Counted from the first letter of the stretch, positions 9,146-19,870 are shown. The stretch: DNA of 64,000 nucleotides from Ascarosepion bandense (GCA_037127315.1 JBBBDQ010001287.1:4914501-4978500), one strand, 5' to 3'. The notes: generated by a model not told the origin, from the sequence alone. Made by a program: numbers and translations.

Positions 9146-10138
9146 TTTCAGCTGACATCGTCCGAATCGTCCAAATTCTCATCAATAGAGCAAGAATAGA
9201 ATCAGGCCAGAGATAGGACAAGAACAGTGCAAGTTCATCAAAGACACTGGAACAAGGAACGCCATATTAATGATTAGGTTGCTCTCCGAAAGTGCAATAC
9301 AAATGAAGAAGGACTTGTACGTATGTTTTATCGATTATGCAAAGGCGTTCAACAAAACACGCCGCAAGGAACTAATGGAGGTGCTCAGCAGCCTCGACAT
9401 ATTTGGGAAAGACATAAGAGTAATCAAGAATCTCTACTGGCAGCAAACCGCCTGCATACGGACAGGTAATAAATTCAGCAGATATACAAAGACAAAAAGG
9501 GGCGTAAGACAAGGATGTGTTTTTTCACCGGATCTTGTACATCGATACTATAATGAGGACCCTAGTTGTTATGCCAGGATTCCTCATCGGAGGCCACAAT
9601 TTCACAACATAAGGTACGCAGATGATACAGTGCTGATAGCAGACACGGAAAGGAAACTAAACGACCTCCTACAGAAGGTAGCTGAAGAGAGTGACAAGAA
9701 AAGACAACAAATAAACTGCAAGAAAACCAAATGCATGGTCATCAGCAAAAAGAGCATCTTAAAGTGTCAAATACAGATGGGGGATACTAAAATCAAGAGC
9801 TATAAGAAGTTAAATACCTGGGAAGTGTTCTAACAGAAGACAGAAAGTGCGACACAGAGATCCGAGGGCGAATTTGCATCGCAAAGATGCGTTCCATCAT
9901 CAAAAAGTGCATCTCAAAGTGTCAAATACAGGTGGGGGATACTAAAATCAAGAGAAATAAGAATTTAAATACCTGGGAAGTGTTCTAACAGAAGACAGAA
10001 AGTGCAAATTGGCTTGGCAAAGATGCATTCCAGAAGCAGAGTATAGTATCAAGGGACAGGAAAATTTCGCTAGAAATAAAGAAAAGATTACTGGATTGCT
10101 ATGTGATGTCAGTTGTTCAATATGGCAGTAAATGCTGG
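9146..10138 (+). pseudogene. LINE A (RTE-type) reverse transcriptase fragment, broken
   Basis: Open from 9270 to 9833 (187 aa), with homology starting at about 9146. Reverse transcriptase motifs in order: LYVCFIDYAKAFNK (motif A, catalytic Asp present), RRGVRQGCVFSPDL-like KRGVRQGCVFSPDL (motif B) and IRYADDTVLIADTE (motif C, YADD intact). Then KKTKCMVISKKS and, in another frame, RKISLEIKKRLLDCYVMSVVQYGS. This arrangement matches RTE/BovB-like LINEs, which retrotranspose by target-primed reverse transcription. The endonuclease and the 3' end are missing. A duplication of about 98 bp and several frameshifts follow the YADD region, so the copy is dead although the YADD box survives. Confidence 0.8.
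9752..10007 (+). repeat. Direct duplication of about 98 bp inside LINE A
   Basis: The segment GCATCTTAAAGTGTCAAATAC...AGACAGAAAGTGC (about 9752-9850) recurs at about 9909-10007 with small differences, an offset of about 157 bp. It duplicates the region encoding CQIQMGDTKIK. Confidence 0.75.
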
Positions 10139-10330
10139 AAAATTCGTCCTTGCTTTGAATAATTCTGCCACATATGGTTTGATGCTCCTGTTATATATTT
10201 AGAGATCCTTGATGAAATCAAAAGAAGAATCTGCAATGTTTCTCTCCAGAATCTATCTTACATATTTATAAGTCTACCATTCGTCCTAGCTGCAACATAT
10301 GGTCTGGTGCTCCTGTTATATATTTAGAGA
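10139..10330 (+). repeat. LINE B fragment in tandem, about 137-bp unit, first part
   Basis: The unit encodes parts of LINE B: IRPCFE, HIW(F/S)(D/G)APVIYLEILD, RRICNV, then jumps to SLQNLSYIF/ESILHIYKS. Units start at 10142 and 10279 (ATTCGTCC), giving a 137-bp period. The array resumes after element X at 11084. It is not a linear LINE copy, because the order of protein segments is permuted and repeated. Confidence 0.7.
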
Positions 10331-10713
10331 CAAGCAGTATAGCCCAGCGTTGCTTGGGTGTAATGAAAGTTTTAAAAGTAATCCATGTTCCTGGAGCTCA
10401 GACTCTTTGGACGTTGGCATGAAAAACTAAAAAGCAATAGTTGTTTTCAGTTAAAGCGAAACCGTAGACTGAAAGAAAAATGAATGGATGTAAGTCAAAT
10501 TTTGATTTCTTGGTATCGATATCAAATAAGTTTCTTTCGTCGTAAACTGATTTTTGAAGGCTAAATATGTCCTCTTAGTAAATGGTATCATGGCTGAGAC
10601 TAAGAACTACAATTATACCTACTTAGAGCCAACCCGAAGCAAAAAATAAAATAAAAGGGCTGAAAAAATACCGACATACAGGCAGATAAACAGACACACA
10701 AACAAACATCTTG

Positions 10714-10758
<45 letters not shown>

Positions 10759-11083
10759 CGATTTTCTGCACTATTTAAGAACTGCAACATTGAAACTTCT
10801 GAATATCGTTTCTTATGTCTGTGTCTATGAGTGTATCAAATTTGATTAAAATCGAACCACTCCTATAACCCGATTTTTTCGATTATCGATTTTCGATATT
10901 TTTCGGGGGTACCCCGACACAAAACTTAGCTAAGAACACTCGCAGACGCTTATAGCACAACTGCGTATATTTTCAAGAAAATTGGTTCAGCCGTTTCGGA
11001 GTCTATAGGTAACAGACACACACACATACACACACACACATACACACACACACAGACAAAATTCCATTTATAAATAAGTTTAA
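10331..11083 (+). mobile_element. Element X, unclassified interspersed element
   Basis: One of four copies in the window. It starts AGCAGTATAGCCCAGCGTTG and ends ATTCCATTTATAAATAAGTT. Internal landmarks: GAAACCGTAGACTGAAAG, GGTATCGATATCAAATAAG, ACAGGCAGATAAACAGACAC, CATCTTGCCTTATATA with (TA)n at 10717-10755, ATTATCGATTTTCTGCAC, GAGTGTATCAAATTTGATT, TTCAGCCGTTTCGGAGTC, then (CA)n at about 11014-11052. There is no ORF of note. It is inserted within the tandem LINE B fragments. The class is unknown; the fixed ends and lack of coding capacity suggest a non-autonomous element. Confidence 0.75.
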
Positions 11084-11231
11084 ATTATTGATAAAATCCA
11101 AAGAAGAATTTGCAATGTTTCTCTCCAGAATCTATTTTACATATTTATAAATCTACCATTCGTCCTTGCTTTGAACATTGCCTCCACATCTGGTCTGGTG
11201 ATCCTGTTATATATTTAGAGATGATTGATAA
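11084..11231 (+). repeat. LINE B tandem fragments, continued
   Basis: It continues the 137-bp LINE B repeat interrupted by element X. The unit start ATTCGTCC is at 11158. It encodes ESILHIYKSTIRPCFEHC and HIWSGDPVIYLEMID and is truncated by the SINE at about 11235. Confidence 0.7.
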
Positions 11232-11234
11232 TAT

Positions 11235-11533
11235 ATGGTGCAGTGGATATCTGCTCGGAACGAGAAATCGGGGAGCCGAGTTCGAATTCCAGCTGAATTC
11301 ATTGCATTCACTTACGCACAAATACTCTTGGGAAAGGTATTAATCTGTCTCTTCCTTCCAGTTATGTGTTAAATAACAGGACAGATTGGGTTCTATATCC
11401 TTGGCTGGCAACCAGTCTACCGCAGAAAGCAATGGCATCCTACTGCGGGGATAATCTTCTGCCCAGTCAGTCATGTCTCTTTCGAGACATGATCGCCCAA
11501 GCGTGTATCACGTATGGCACTTAACTGACTGAA
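11235..11533 (+). mobile_element. tRNA-derived SINE
   Basis: It starts at box A (TGGTGCAGTGG) directly against LINE B sequence, so a few head bases are missing. It has a box B-like GAGTTCGAATTCC, the body, the hairpin GTCTC-TTTC-GAGAC and the end GCACTTAACTGACTGAAT. Confidence 0.85.
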
Positions 11534-11690
11534 TGAGGAAGGAGGGCTAGGTTGATCTAATACTCACAGGATGTATGAAGAGAAAGAGAGATAGGGGAAA
11601 GCATAGCGAGACATATTTAATGGGTTTGAGCAAGTGGATAGCGGAATGGGGTTTGGGAGAGATATCAAGAGGGGAGATGTTATGAATAAG
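11534..11690 (+). mobile_element. LINE A (RTE)-derived 3' tail joined to the SINE
   Basis: It has the same junction as at 2358: after CTGACTGAAT come GAGGAAGGAGGGCTAGG, ATACTCACAGG, AGACATATTTAATGGG, AGCAAGTGGATAGCGGAATG and GGTTTGGGAGAG. It is shorter and more diverged than the copy at 2359-2590. Confidence 0.6.
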
Positions 11691-11708
11691 TAATTGAGGC
11701 AAGTAGAT

Positions 11709-12399
11709 AACCGAATGCAGGGTCATCAGTCAAAAGGGCAGCCCAATATGCCAAATACAAGTCGGGGATACTAGAATCAAGCAGGTACAAAAATGTAAAT
11801 AACTGGTAAGTGTTATAACAGAAGATGGAAAGTGGGACACAGAGATCCGAAGGCGAATTGGCATGGCGAAGGAAACATTCCAGAAGTTGAGTAAGGTATT
11901 AAGAAACAGGACAATTTCGCTAGAAACAAAGAAGAATGTACTGGATTGCAATGTGATGTCAGTTCTTCAATATGGCAGTGAATGCTCGACAATATTATCA
12001 AAGATGAAGGAAAAACTTGAAACAACTGAAATGTGGTTCTACAGAAGGATGCTGCAAATATCATAGATTGAGCATGTGAGCAATGATGAGGTCTTAGAAA
12101 TTATGAAAACGAAAAGGAAATTAATACCGATCATCAGGAAGAGACAGCTGAAGTTCCTGGGACATGCGATGTGGAAAAAGGGCTTTGAGAACCTGATACT
12201 AACAGGCCAGATAGAGGGAAAAAGAGACAGGTGAAAGCAGCGGATAACATATTTGAAGGACCTAATCAGGTGGATGATGGAACGAGGGTTGTGTGGTGTA
12301 ACAGGAGAAAGCGTGCTAAGAGCCACCAGGGATAAGGAGACGTGGAAAGCAATGATCGCCTACGTCCTGAAGGGACAGGGAACATAGAAGAAGAAGAAG
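11709..12399 (+). pseudogene. LINE A (RTE-type) C-terminus and 3' end
   Basis: Homology begins within KKTxCMVIS (MQGHQSKG-like). It carries GKWDTEIRRRIGMAKETFQKLSK, TISLETKKN, MSVLQYGSECSTI, TEMWFYRRMLQIS, EHVSNDEVLEIM, RKRQLKFLGHAMWK, GFENLILTGQIEGK, KETWKAMIAYVLKGQGT, then a short (GAA)n tail at about 12387-12399. The order and motifs match the region downstream of the RT domain in RTE/BovB elements. Stops (a TAG after RRMLQIS, for example) and frameshifts inactivate it. Confidence 0.8.
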
Positions 12400-12622
12400 A
12401 TGATATCCGTGATCACCTACGTGCTTATAAAGAAGAAAAATGGGCAATCAGATTATAGTGTTGCACTTTCTATCTCCTATAGATGGTTAAATTTTTTTCA
12501 GATGGTTAAATTCTTATAATTGCTTGATTTTATTCTTCCCAATTTGTAATTTACATGTTGGTCTTCTTGCCCTTGATGTTTAATCTTTTTATCTTTCCCC
12601 CACTACCTACCGTCAATGTTTT
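12400..12622. other. Spacer, no gene recognised
   Basis: Short AT-rich stretch between LINE A and the SINE pair. No ORF or repeat is recognised. Confidence 0.5.
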
Positions 12623-12633
12623 TGTAGATACAT

Positions 12634-12819
12634 CAGTCAGTTAAGTGCCATACCTGATACACGTTTGGGCGATCATGTCTCGAAAGAGACATGACTGACA
12701 GGGAAGAAGATTATCCCGAAGTATGTTGCGATTGCTTTCTTCGGTAGACTGGTTGCCAGCCAAGGCTATAGAACCCAATCTGTCCTATTATTTGACTCAT
12801 AGCTAGAGGGTGAAGAAAT
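12634..12819 (-). mobile_element. SINE, 5'-truncated
   Basis: Minus-strand copy with the 3' end (GGCACTTAACTGACTG), hairpin and body present; the tRNA-like head is missing. The 11-mer TGTAGATACAT lies immediately left (12623-12633) and again right of the next SINE (13212-13222). Confidence 0.8.
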
Positions 12820-12843
12820 GTATTATATAATTAAGTAGTAATT

Positions 12844-12893
12844 AGTGGGGGTCAGTTTATTACTTCATGACAATATAAAACTGATCCCCCACT
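12844..12893. repeat. Short hairpin between the two SINEs
   Basis: Arms AGTGGGGGTCAGTTTAT (12844-12860) and its near-complement at 12875-12893 surround a 14-bp loop. The function is unknown; it could be the remnant of a small palindromic element. Confidence 0.6.
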
Positions 12894-12936
12894 TTATGCT
12901 TAGTAGAAGCCTTAATCATGTTTTAAACTATTATAT

Positions 12937-13207
12937 TCAGTTAGTTAAATGCTATACGTGATACACGTTTGGGCGATCATGTCTCAAATGTGTCATGACT
13001 AACGTTGCCATTGCTTTCTGCAGTAGATTGGTTGCCAGCCAAGGCTATAGAATCCAGCCTGTCCTGTAATTTAACCCATAACTGGAGGGAAGAGACGGAT
13101 TAATACTTTTCCTAAAGTTGTTTGTGCGTAATTGAATACAAGGAATTCAACTGGATTTCGAACTCGGCTCCACCGATTTTTCGTTCCGAGCCGATATCCA
13201 CTGCACA
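12937..13207 (-). mobile_element. tRNA-derived SINE, diverged
   Basis: Minus strand with head (CAGTGGATATCGGCTCGGAA), box B-like sequence and body. A deletion removes part of the middle, and the usual hairpin is disrupted (ATGTCTCAAATGTGTCATG). It is flanked on the right by TGTAGATACAT. Confidence 0.8.
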
Positions 13208-13222
13208 TCTGTGTAGATACAT

Positions 13223-13820
13223 ACCTATTTTAAATCGGTTAAGTCTGTCTGGTTTTTACTGCGATGCTTTTTCCGTGATTTAAATGTAAAGTTCGCATAG
13301 CTTGCAAGTAGTTTGCAAGTTTAAAACGAAAATGTGGTTCGATAACTGCTAACAGGCACATTTATTAAAAATACTTTGATGAGCGTATTCTGTCAACGAT
13401 AGGCGTTCCTATAATGAGGTCAGAAAATCATTGGGGTTACACCCTGTGCCATAATTGGTCAATGTAGGTGACTGCTGAATGATAACTCGTCTTGCGCCGT
13501 GGCCAGTTGTCCAGCGCAGTAGACCAATCGTTGTTCTGCTGGCCAGCGGTGTCCCACAAAGCGCATTCTGCGATCCCGTACGGTTGTAAAAATATCAGGG
13601 TTAGGTACTGTTATAGGTAAACACACCTATTCCTCAGCAAATGGACTCTCCTTCCTATATTAATAAAAAATTAACAGGAAGTTAAGACAGAAGTTCATAT
13701 GAGTTTGCTCTTGGATCCGCCTGCTGTATGAGTCCCCCGGTGCGCTGGTGGAAGTGAATGGGGTAAGATCGAATCCTTTCACATTATCTCGCTCCATTCA
13801 TCAAGGTTGGCCACTTTCGC
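13223..13820. other. Unique-looking spacer, no gene recognised
   Basis: Mixed base composition (less AT-rich than its surroundings near 13450-13570) without a long open frame. No known motif is recognised. Confidence 0.45.
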
Positions 13821-13821
13821 C

Positions 13822-14351
13822 TTTTTTTTTTTTTTTTAACCATTTCACCCAGAGCAAGGCGGAAACGTCACTGATGTGCAGGGGGCTACATAAATGTAAA
13901 AAGATTAATTAGAAAAGAGTGAGGAGTACAAACTAGTTAGAAAGGAACAATAGAAAGCTGAGAAAGCAGGTGCGATGACAGATACATAGGTGGAGAGAAA
14001 GGGAAGGGGAGAGAGCTAGAGGCCAGTGGTTAGTAGATGAGTATTAACTTTGCATTTAAATTTCTGGAGGTTGTAGCCGTCAGGAAAGCAAGAATACGGG
14101 AGTGAGTTCCACAGGCGGGAAGTGCGAGAGAAGAAGCTGCAGGAGTAGAATTGTCGTCTGCATTTGGCTAACCTGACTGTGAATGGGTGGGACCCAGTTG
14201 CCAGTCTGGTTGCACGGGTAAACACCTGTTGAGGAGGCATCAGTGACTTAAGCTCATACGAGCAGAAGCCATGAAAGTATTTATAGAAGAGACAGAGGGA
14301 TGCCACATTTCGACGATGGGAAAGTGGCTGCAGTCGAGTCGCCAGATCATT
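13822..14351 (-). pseudogene. LINE B 3' fragment with ORF C-terminus
   Basis: Minus-strand open frame 14016-14306 encodes ASLCLFYKYFHGFCSYELKS, VFTRATRLATGSHPFTV, CRRQFYSCSFFSRTSRLWNS, CFPDGYNLQKFKCKVNTHLL. The preceding residues, DLATRLQPLSHRRNV, extend to about 14345. The 3' UTR runs to a poly-T/A tail at 13822-13838. It is nearly identical to the copy at 5613, so both are relatively young. It ends head-to-head against LINE C at about 14351. Confidence 0.85.
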
Positions 14352-16200
14352 TTGCTGTACGTTCTTGCGTTGGAGCCTTTCCTTCGCAAGTTAAAGGCGA
14401 ACCCGGTCCTTCGCTGAATTTCTGTACCTGGTGCTACCACCTCGGCCAGGTACTCCGCCTATGGTGACGACGTTTCGGTTTTTGTGTCGAGCAAAGCCGA
14501 GACGGTGATAGGGGCCAAGATCAATCGCGATAAGTCTGTGGGCTTGTGATTTGATGCGTGGAAGGGAGTTTCTCTTCCCGGACCTTTCCTCTGGATAGAC
14601 GGGCCGATCAAGATTCTCGGCGACTGGTTCGGTCCTGATCTCCAGTTGGAAATGAATTGGTCAGAAGTTCGAGAGAAGGCCGAGTGCGCAGTTCGTCTGT
14701 GGACTCGGAGAAAGCTTTCCTTAAAGGGGAGGGCGGAAGTATGTGCCTCGCACATTTATCCGATTCTCCTTTACCGACTCTCGGTACTTCCTCTCCCGTG
14801 TGGCATTCGTTTGGGGTTAATACAGCTATTGTTCTTCTCCTTTTGGGATGAATGCAAGGCTCCCAAGGTGCGTCGCGAGATCTGTTGCCTTCATCATTCT
14901 GAGGGCAGTCTGGGCATGCCTAGCGTTGAGATTCGTCAACATACGCTTCGCATTATCGAATGTGTATGCTGGATCGAATGTGTATGCTGGCGGATGAGAG
15001 CGGCGCCCTCGTTAAAGAGGACGTCCATAAACACTCTCCATCCTTGAGAAGTGTGCACTTGTCGGAGGAGGAGGCCGGCCGCACTACTCTTGGCGAGTGC
15101 TCCTTCTATAAAGAATGTCGTTTGGCTCTCCAGTTTCTCTTGCGGGCTACGGATGGCCTCTCCAACGCCCAAGCGTTGTCTCTTAGGGCATTATATCGGG
15201 TTTTAGTTAGGGGGCCGTTCAAGATGAACTGGTTGGCGAGCTCGGGCTTACGAAGCAGGAGGCTCGCTCCATATGGCCTTGGGCGCCTGGGTTGAAATGT
15301 CTCACTAACGATGAGGCATCACTCACCTGGTTGATGATCAGGAAAGCTCTCTGGGTAGGCAAGAAGCTTCATGCAACGGGCCTAAACCAAATGCAACCTG
15401 CGTGCGTTGTGGGCTTTCGACGGAAACCGTCGATCATGCCTTCTTCCAATGCAGTGTTGTTGCCCCGTTGTGTAAGTTTCTTGAAGATCTCATGGTTCGT
15501 ATGCTTCGTGGATAGTTCTTTGTCCTTGAGGCTAGTTCTGTTTGTAGCAATATCGTACCTCCGTTATCTAGGGCTGAGCACTATGTGCTCTTTTGCTTAC
15601 TAGGTGTTATGCGAGTCGTGATTTGGACAACGCGAGAGAAGGAATTCTATGGTGATGAGAAGTTTACCTCTTCCCAACTGATCTTGTTCTATAAGCATCA
15701 GCTTAAAGGCAAGATCAGGACGGAAAGGAAACGACTCACTCCATCTGAATTTGGCAAAAGGTGGGTGAGTCTTGCGCGTTTCTGTCGAGTGAAAGGTGCT
15801 GACCTGGAGTGGTTGTTAGTGGTTAGGCATCAGGATTTTGGATGTGCTGGGTGGAACATTTGCACCCCTTCCCTGTTAGTTTAGAGTAGGGATCTTTTGA
15901 TTTTTCTGTTTTTTGAATTCAAATTAACTTAGCTAGGTTATGATTGCTCATTGGCCCCTTTTTCTTTTTGTCCCCAGTTTTCTTTTAGTTTAATCCACCA
16001 CCCCTTCCCGCTTTAGGTGTTCAGCAATGTTAGTTCTTCGGTGGATGCGTGGCGTCTTTCGTTATTTTTCAAGTGTGTTTTCGTTTTTGTTATGATGTTT
16101 AAATGTGTGAGTGATTGTGTGAGTAATTGCTGATCGGATAAGTGTTATTATTATATTAATAAAGCCGCGCATTATTTTCCGTCCGGGGAACTGACTTTGC
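14352..16200 (+). pseudogene. LINE C, 5'-truncated non-LTR retrotransposon
   Basis: GC-richer than its surroundings. Plus-strand pieces in several frames give one LINE C-terminus: LYVLALEPFLRKLK (just after RT motif B), AYGDDVSVFVSSKAE (motif C, with YGDD for the usual YADD), GAKINRDKSVGL, ILGDWFGPDLQLEMNWS, RRKLSLKGRAEVCASHIYP, LLYRLSVLPLP, WPWAPG, then a CX2CX8HX4C zinc knuckle (CVRCGLSTETVDHAFFQC) and VMRVVIWTTREKEFYGDEKF. Stops and frameshifts break it. The 3' UTR to about 16200 includes TTAATAAAGCC. The clade is uncertain (L1/Tx1-like is possible). A tandem repeat of 18 bp at 14958-14991 (GAATGTGTATGCTGG) adds an indel. Confidence 0.75.
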
Positions 16201-16914
16201 TGTCACAATATTAGAGTCGTGGGGGGCTTTTATTACTAATACGATTTTGTTTAGTTTTTGTAAATATCGTATATTCATTGTATAAAATCATTGGCGAATT
16301 TTAAATGTTGTTATTCTCTGCCCATGCCCTTCACTGAAAATTGTACATATGGGAGTTAAGTAGGACTACATAGAGCAACTGAGGTATTATGGTGGACGAG
16401 GTAAGAATGGTAAGTAAAAATGTGGTATTATGGTGTAAGGTTTATTGAAAATGTGTCAGGGTCGACGAAAGTGAATAGCTAAATTAAATTAGGATAGATG
16501 AAGTCCAGCCCTCCCCATCCCCAATTTCGGCCTTGTGCTACATTCTTTTTATATTTATACAAAAATAAATGATGAAGTTTATAGGAGTTCTTTAGATTTC
16601 TATTGGAGTTCAGTAGAACTACTAAGGCAGTTGATATGAGTCGGCAATTAGCCGAATACTAAGGAGTCAGCTTTCAGTGGAAGATTACTAAGTTTCTAAC
16701 ATTTTGGGTGCGTTAAGTCAATTAGCAACTAACATAGCCTGATTATAACCTTCAGTGCGAAAACTACTCCACAACAGGTACACAGAGATATGATTTAGTT
16801 CAATGTAGTTTCCAATAAATGTTATGAATAGCTTCCGAGTGTAGATTCTGTTAAGCTTAGACACTAACATTTCAGTTAATGACAAAGTAACGGCTCCTAC
16901 CATACATTAGCACC
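16201..16914. other. Spacer, no gene recognised
   Basis: AT-rich. The 61-codon minus frame at 16718-16903 shows no recognisable motif. Confidence 0.5.
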
Positions 16915-17704
16915 GCCTCTTCTTCTTCTTCCTCCTCTTCTATGTCAGCGTCTACCTTCTTCTTCTTCTATGTGCCCTGTCCCTTCAGGACGGAGGCGAT
17001 CATGGTTCTCCATGTCTCCCTATCCCTTGTGGCTCTTAGTATGTTTGCTCCTGTTGCTCCTGGCAACCCCCGTTCCGTCATCCACGTGATCAGACCCAGT
17101 AAATATGTTATCAGCTGCCTTCCTCTGTCTCTCTTCTTCTGTCTGACCAGTCAGTATCAGATTCTCCAGGCTCTCCTTCCTCATTGCGTGTCCCAGGAAA
17201 TTCAGTTGTCTCTTCCTGATGCTCAGTATCAATTTCCTTTTTGTTGCCATTCTTTCCAACACCTCATCGTTGCTTGCATGCTCAGTGCAAGATATCCGTA
17301 GCATCCTTCTGTAGAACCACATTTCAGTTTTGTCCTCATTTTCGATGATATTATCCAGCATTCACAGCCGTATTGAAGAACTGACATCACGTAGCAGTTT
17401 CGCACTCTTTTCTTTGTTTCTATTGAGATTTTCCTGTGTGTTAGTATTTTGCTCATCTTCTGGAACACGTCCATTGTCATGCCAATTCGCCTTCGGATCT
17501 CCGTGTCGCACTTACCATCTCCTGTTAGAACACTTCCTAGGTATTTACATTTTTGTACTGGCTTGATTCTGTTATCCCCACCTGTATTTGGCATTTTGGG
17601 TTGTATCTTTTGCTGATGACCATGCACTCAGTTTTCTTAAAGTTTATGTGTAAAATGTTTTCGAGTGACGCTTTTCGTTCCTTCTTTGAAAATTCATCGG
17701 ATTA
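16915..17704 (-). pseudogene. LINE A (RTE-type) C-terminus and 3' end
   Basis: Minus strand: INFKKTECMVIS-like start, KYLGSVLTGDGKCDTEIRRR, RKISIETKKRVRNCYVMSVL, QYGCECWIISSKM, then after a frameshift TEMWFYRRMLRISCTEHASN, DEVLERMATKRKLILSIRKR, FLGHAMRKESLENLILTGQ. It ends in CTT/AAG-rich tail blocks at 16915-16969. It is truncated at about 17704, where LINE B sequence begins. Confidence 0.85.
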
Positions 17705-17882
17705 TATATATATATTTTTATAGTCATATCGCCATAAGCAAGGCATTTTACTGTCACTGGTGACCAAGGGGTTACATAGGAGGATAGTTATGAGAAAGAG
17801 TGACAGGTTATAGAGAGTGTCAGGAAGTGGGTAAGAGAAGGATGAGAATACTGATGAGAGTGGTGATTACAGAGAAAGGTGC

Positions 17883-17919
<37 letters not shown>

Positions 17920-18040
17920 CAAGTCAGTGAGATAAGAGATGACTATTGACTTCACATTTAAATTGCTGGAGATTGTAGTTGTCGGGGAAGCAAGAAAAAC
18001 AGAAGGTGTGTGATGTTTACATTGGTTATAATTACACATT
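17705..18040 (-). mobile_element. LINE B 3' UTR with (GA)n microsatellite
   Basis: It starts with the LINE B 3' end (CCTTGCTTATGGCGATATGACTA on the minus strand, beside (TA)n). It retains the end of the ORF (FKCKVN-like NLNVKSIVISYLTDLH) and a (GA)n tract at 17885-17915. A pyrimidine tract occupies the corresponding place in the copy at 26815-27550. Confidence 0.7.
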
Positions 18041-18049
18041 CACACAAAG

Positions 18050-18294
18050 TTTTAAATTTATATTTTTATACTTTAATGTTTTAATATATATATCCGTAAC
18101 CGATTTCATTCACCAGCTTTTTTTGCTCATATTTTTATTACTTTTATCATAAAATATCATTAATTTTTTATTACTTTTATTATTGAATATTATTAAATTT
18201 TTACATTTTATGCAATTTAATATGTGTTTGCATAACCGGTATTATTTACTTTCGTTTCCTTTTTGTTAATATTTTTATTACTTTTATCACTAAA
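18050..18294. repeat. AT-rich degenerate minisatellite, left part
   Basis: Loose repeats of TTTTTATTACTTTTATCA and TTAAATTTTTACATTTTATG. A longer unit marked by CCGTAACCGATTT / GCATAACCGG recurs at about 18085 and 18231 and again after element X at 19312 and 19498. Confidence 0.6.
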
Positions 18295-19134
18295 CTAGCA
18301 GTATTGGCCCCCTTCGTTGCTCGGATGTAATGAAAGCTTTAAAACTAATCTATGGTCCTGGAGCTCAGACTCTTTGGCACGAAAGACTAAAAAGCAATAG
18401 TTGTTTCCAGTTAAAGCGAAACCGTAGACTGAAAGAAAAATGAATGGATGTAAGTCCAATTTTGATTTGCTGGTATCGATATCAAATAAGTTTTTCGTCG
18501 TAAACTGAATTTTGAAGGCTAATTAAGTCCTCTGAGTAAATGGTATCATGGCTGAGACTAAGAACTACAATTATACCTACTTAAAGCCAAACCCGATGCA
18601 AAAGCTAAAATAAAAGGGCTGAAAAAATACAGACATTCAGGCAGATAAACAGACACACACACACACACACACATCTTGCCTTATATATATATATTATCGA
18701 TTTTCTGCACTATTGTAACCATGAAAAAATACAGACATACAGGCAGATAAGCAGACACACACACACAAACATCTTGCCTTATATATATATTATCGATTTT
18801 CTGCACTATTGCAACCTTGAAACTTCTGAATATTGTTTCTTATGTCTTTGTCTATGAGTGTATCAAATTTGATTAAAATCGGACCACTCCCTCTATAAAC
18901 CAATTTTCTCGATTGTCGATTTTTGATATTTATCGGGGGTAACTCGACACAAGACCTAGCTAAGAACACTCGCAGACGCTTATTGCACAACTCTCAAATT
19001 TTCAAGAAAATCGGTTTAGCCGTTTGGGTGTCTATAGGTAACGGACACACACACACACACACACACACAAACGCACACACACAAACACACACACACACAC
19101 ACACACACACAAAGTTCCATTTATAAATAAGTTT
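18295..19134 (+). mobile_element. Element X, with internal duplication
   Basis: It starts TAGCAGTATTGGCCCCC and ends GTTCCATTTATAAATAAGTT, with all the family landmarks in order. A segment of about 100 bp (GAAAAAATACAGACAT... through CTGCACTATTG) is tandemly duplicated at about 18620-18717 and 18722-18811, including (CA)n and (TA)n. A long (CA)n lies at 19045-19110. It is inserted in the AT-rich minisatellite. Confidence 0.75.
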
Positions 19135-19870
19135 TGATATCATTAATTTATTATTATTATTATGAAATATCATTGAATTTTTATTGCTTTTCTCTTTAAA
19201 TATCTTTAAATATCTTTTTTATTTTTATTACTTTTATCATTAAATTTTTTAAAATGTTTTTTATTATTAAATATCAAATTTTACATTTTATGTTTTTTTA
19301 ATATTTGTTTTCGTAAACGATTTTATTTACTTTTATCCTTTTTCTCCTTATTTTTAGCATTAAATATTAGTTATTTTTTATTCATTTTATAATTAAATAC
19401 CCCTTAAATATTTACTACTTTTATCATTAAATGTCATATATAACTTTTATTAAATATTATTAAATTTTTATACTTCTATGTTTGTAATATCTGTTTGTGT
19501 AGCCGATTTTATTTATTTTCTTTCCCTTTTTCTCATTATTTTTCCATTGTCATTAAATTTGTATTATTTTTATTATTAAATCTCATTAACTTTTATTCCT
19601 TTTCCATTAAATGTCATTCAATTTTATTACTTTTGTCATTAAATGTCATTAAAATTTTATTACTTTTATCATTAAATGTCATTAAATATTTATTACTTTT
19701 ATAATTAAATGTCATTAAACTTTTATTACTTTTAGCATAAATGCCATTAAAATTTTATTACTTTTATCATTAAATGTCATTAAATTTTTATTCTTTTATG
19801 TATTAATTATCATTAAATTTTTATTATTTTTATCATTAACAGTCTTTAGTTTTTTTTTTACTTTTATTGT
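19135..19870. repeat. AT-rich degenerate minisatellite, right part
   Basis: It continues the array interrupted by element X. The unit is about 30-33 bp, built from TTATTACTTTTATCATTAAA and TGTCATTAAA, and is most regular at 19617-19800. Confidence 0.7.

Noticed and set aside
8820..9221. Overlapping open frames on both strands sharing MVSAGRKEERTEAVF
   Set aside because: The shared peptide is explained by the 58-bp inverted repeat, not by duplicated genes.
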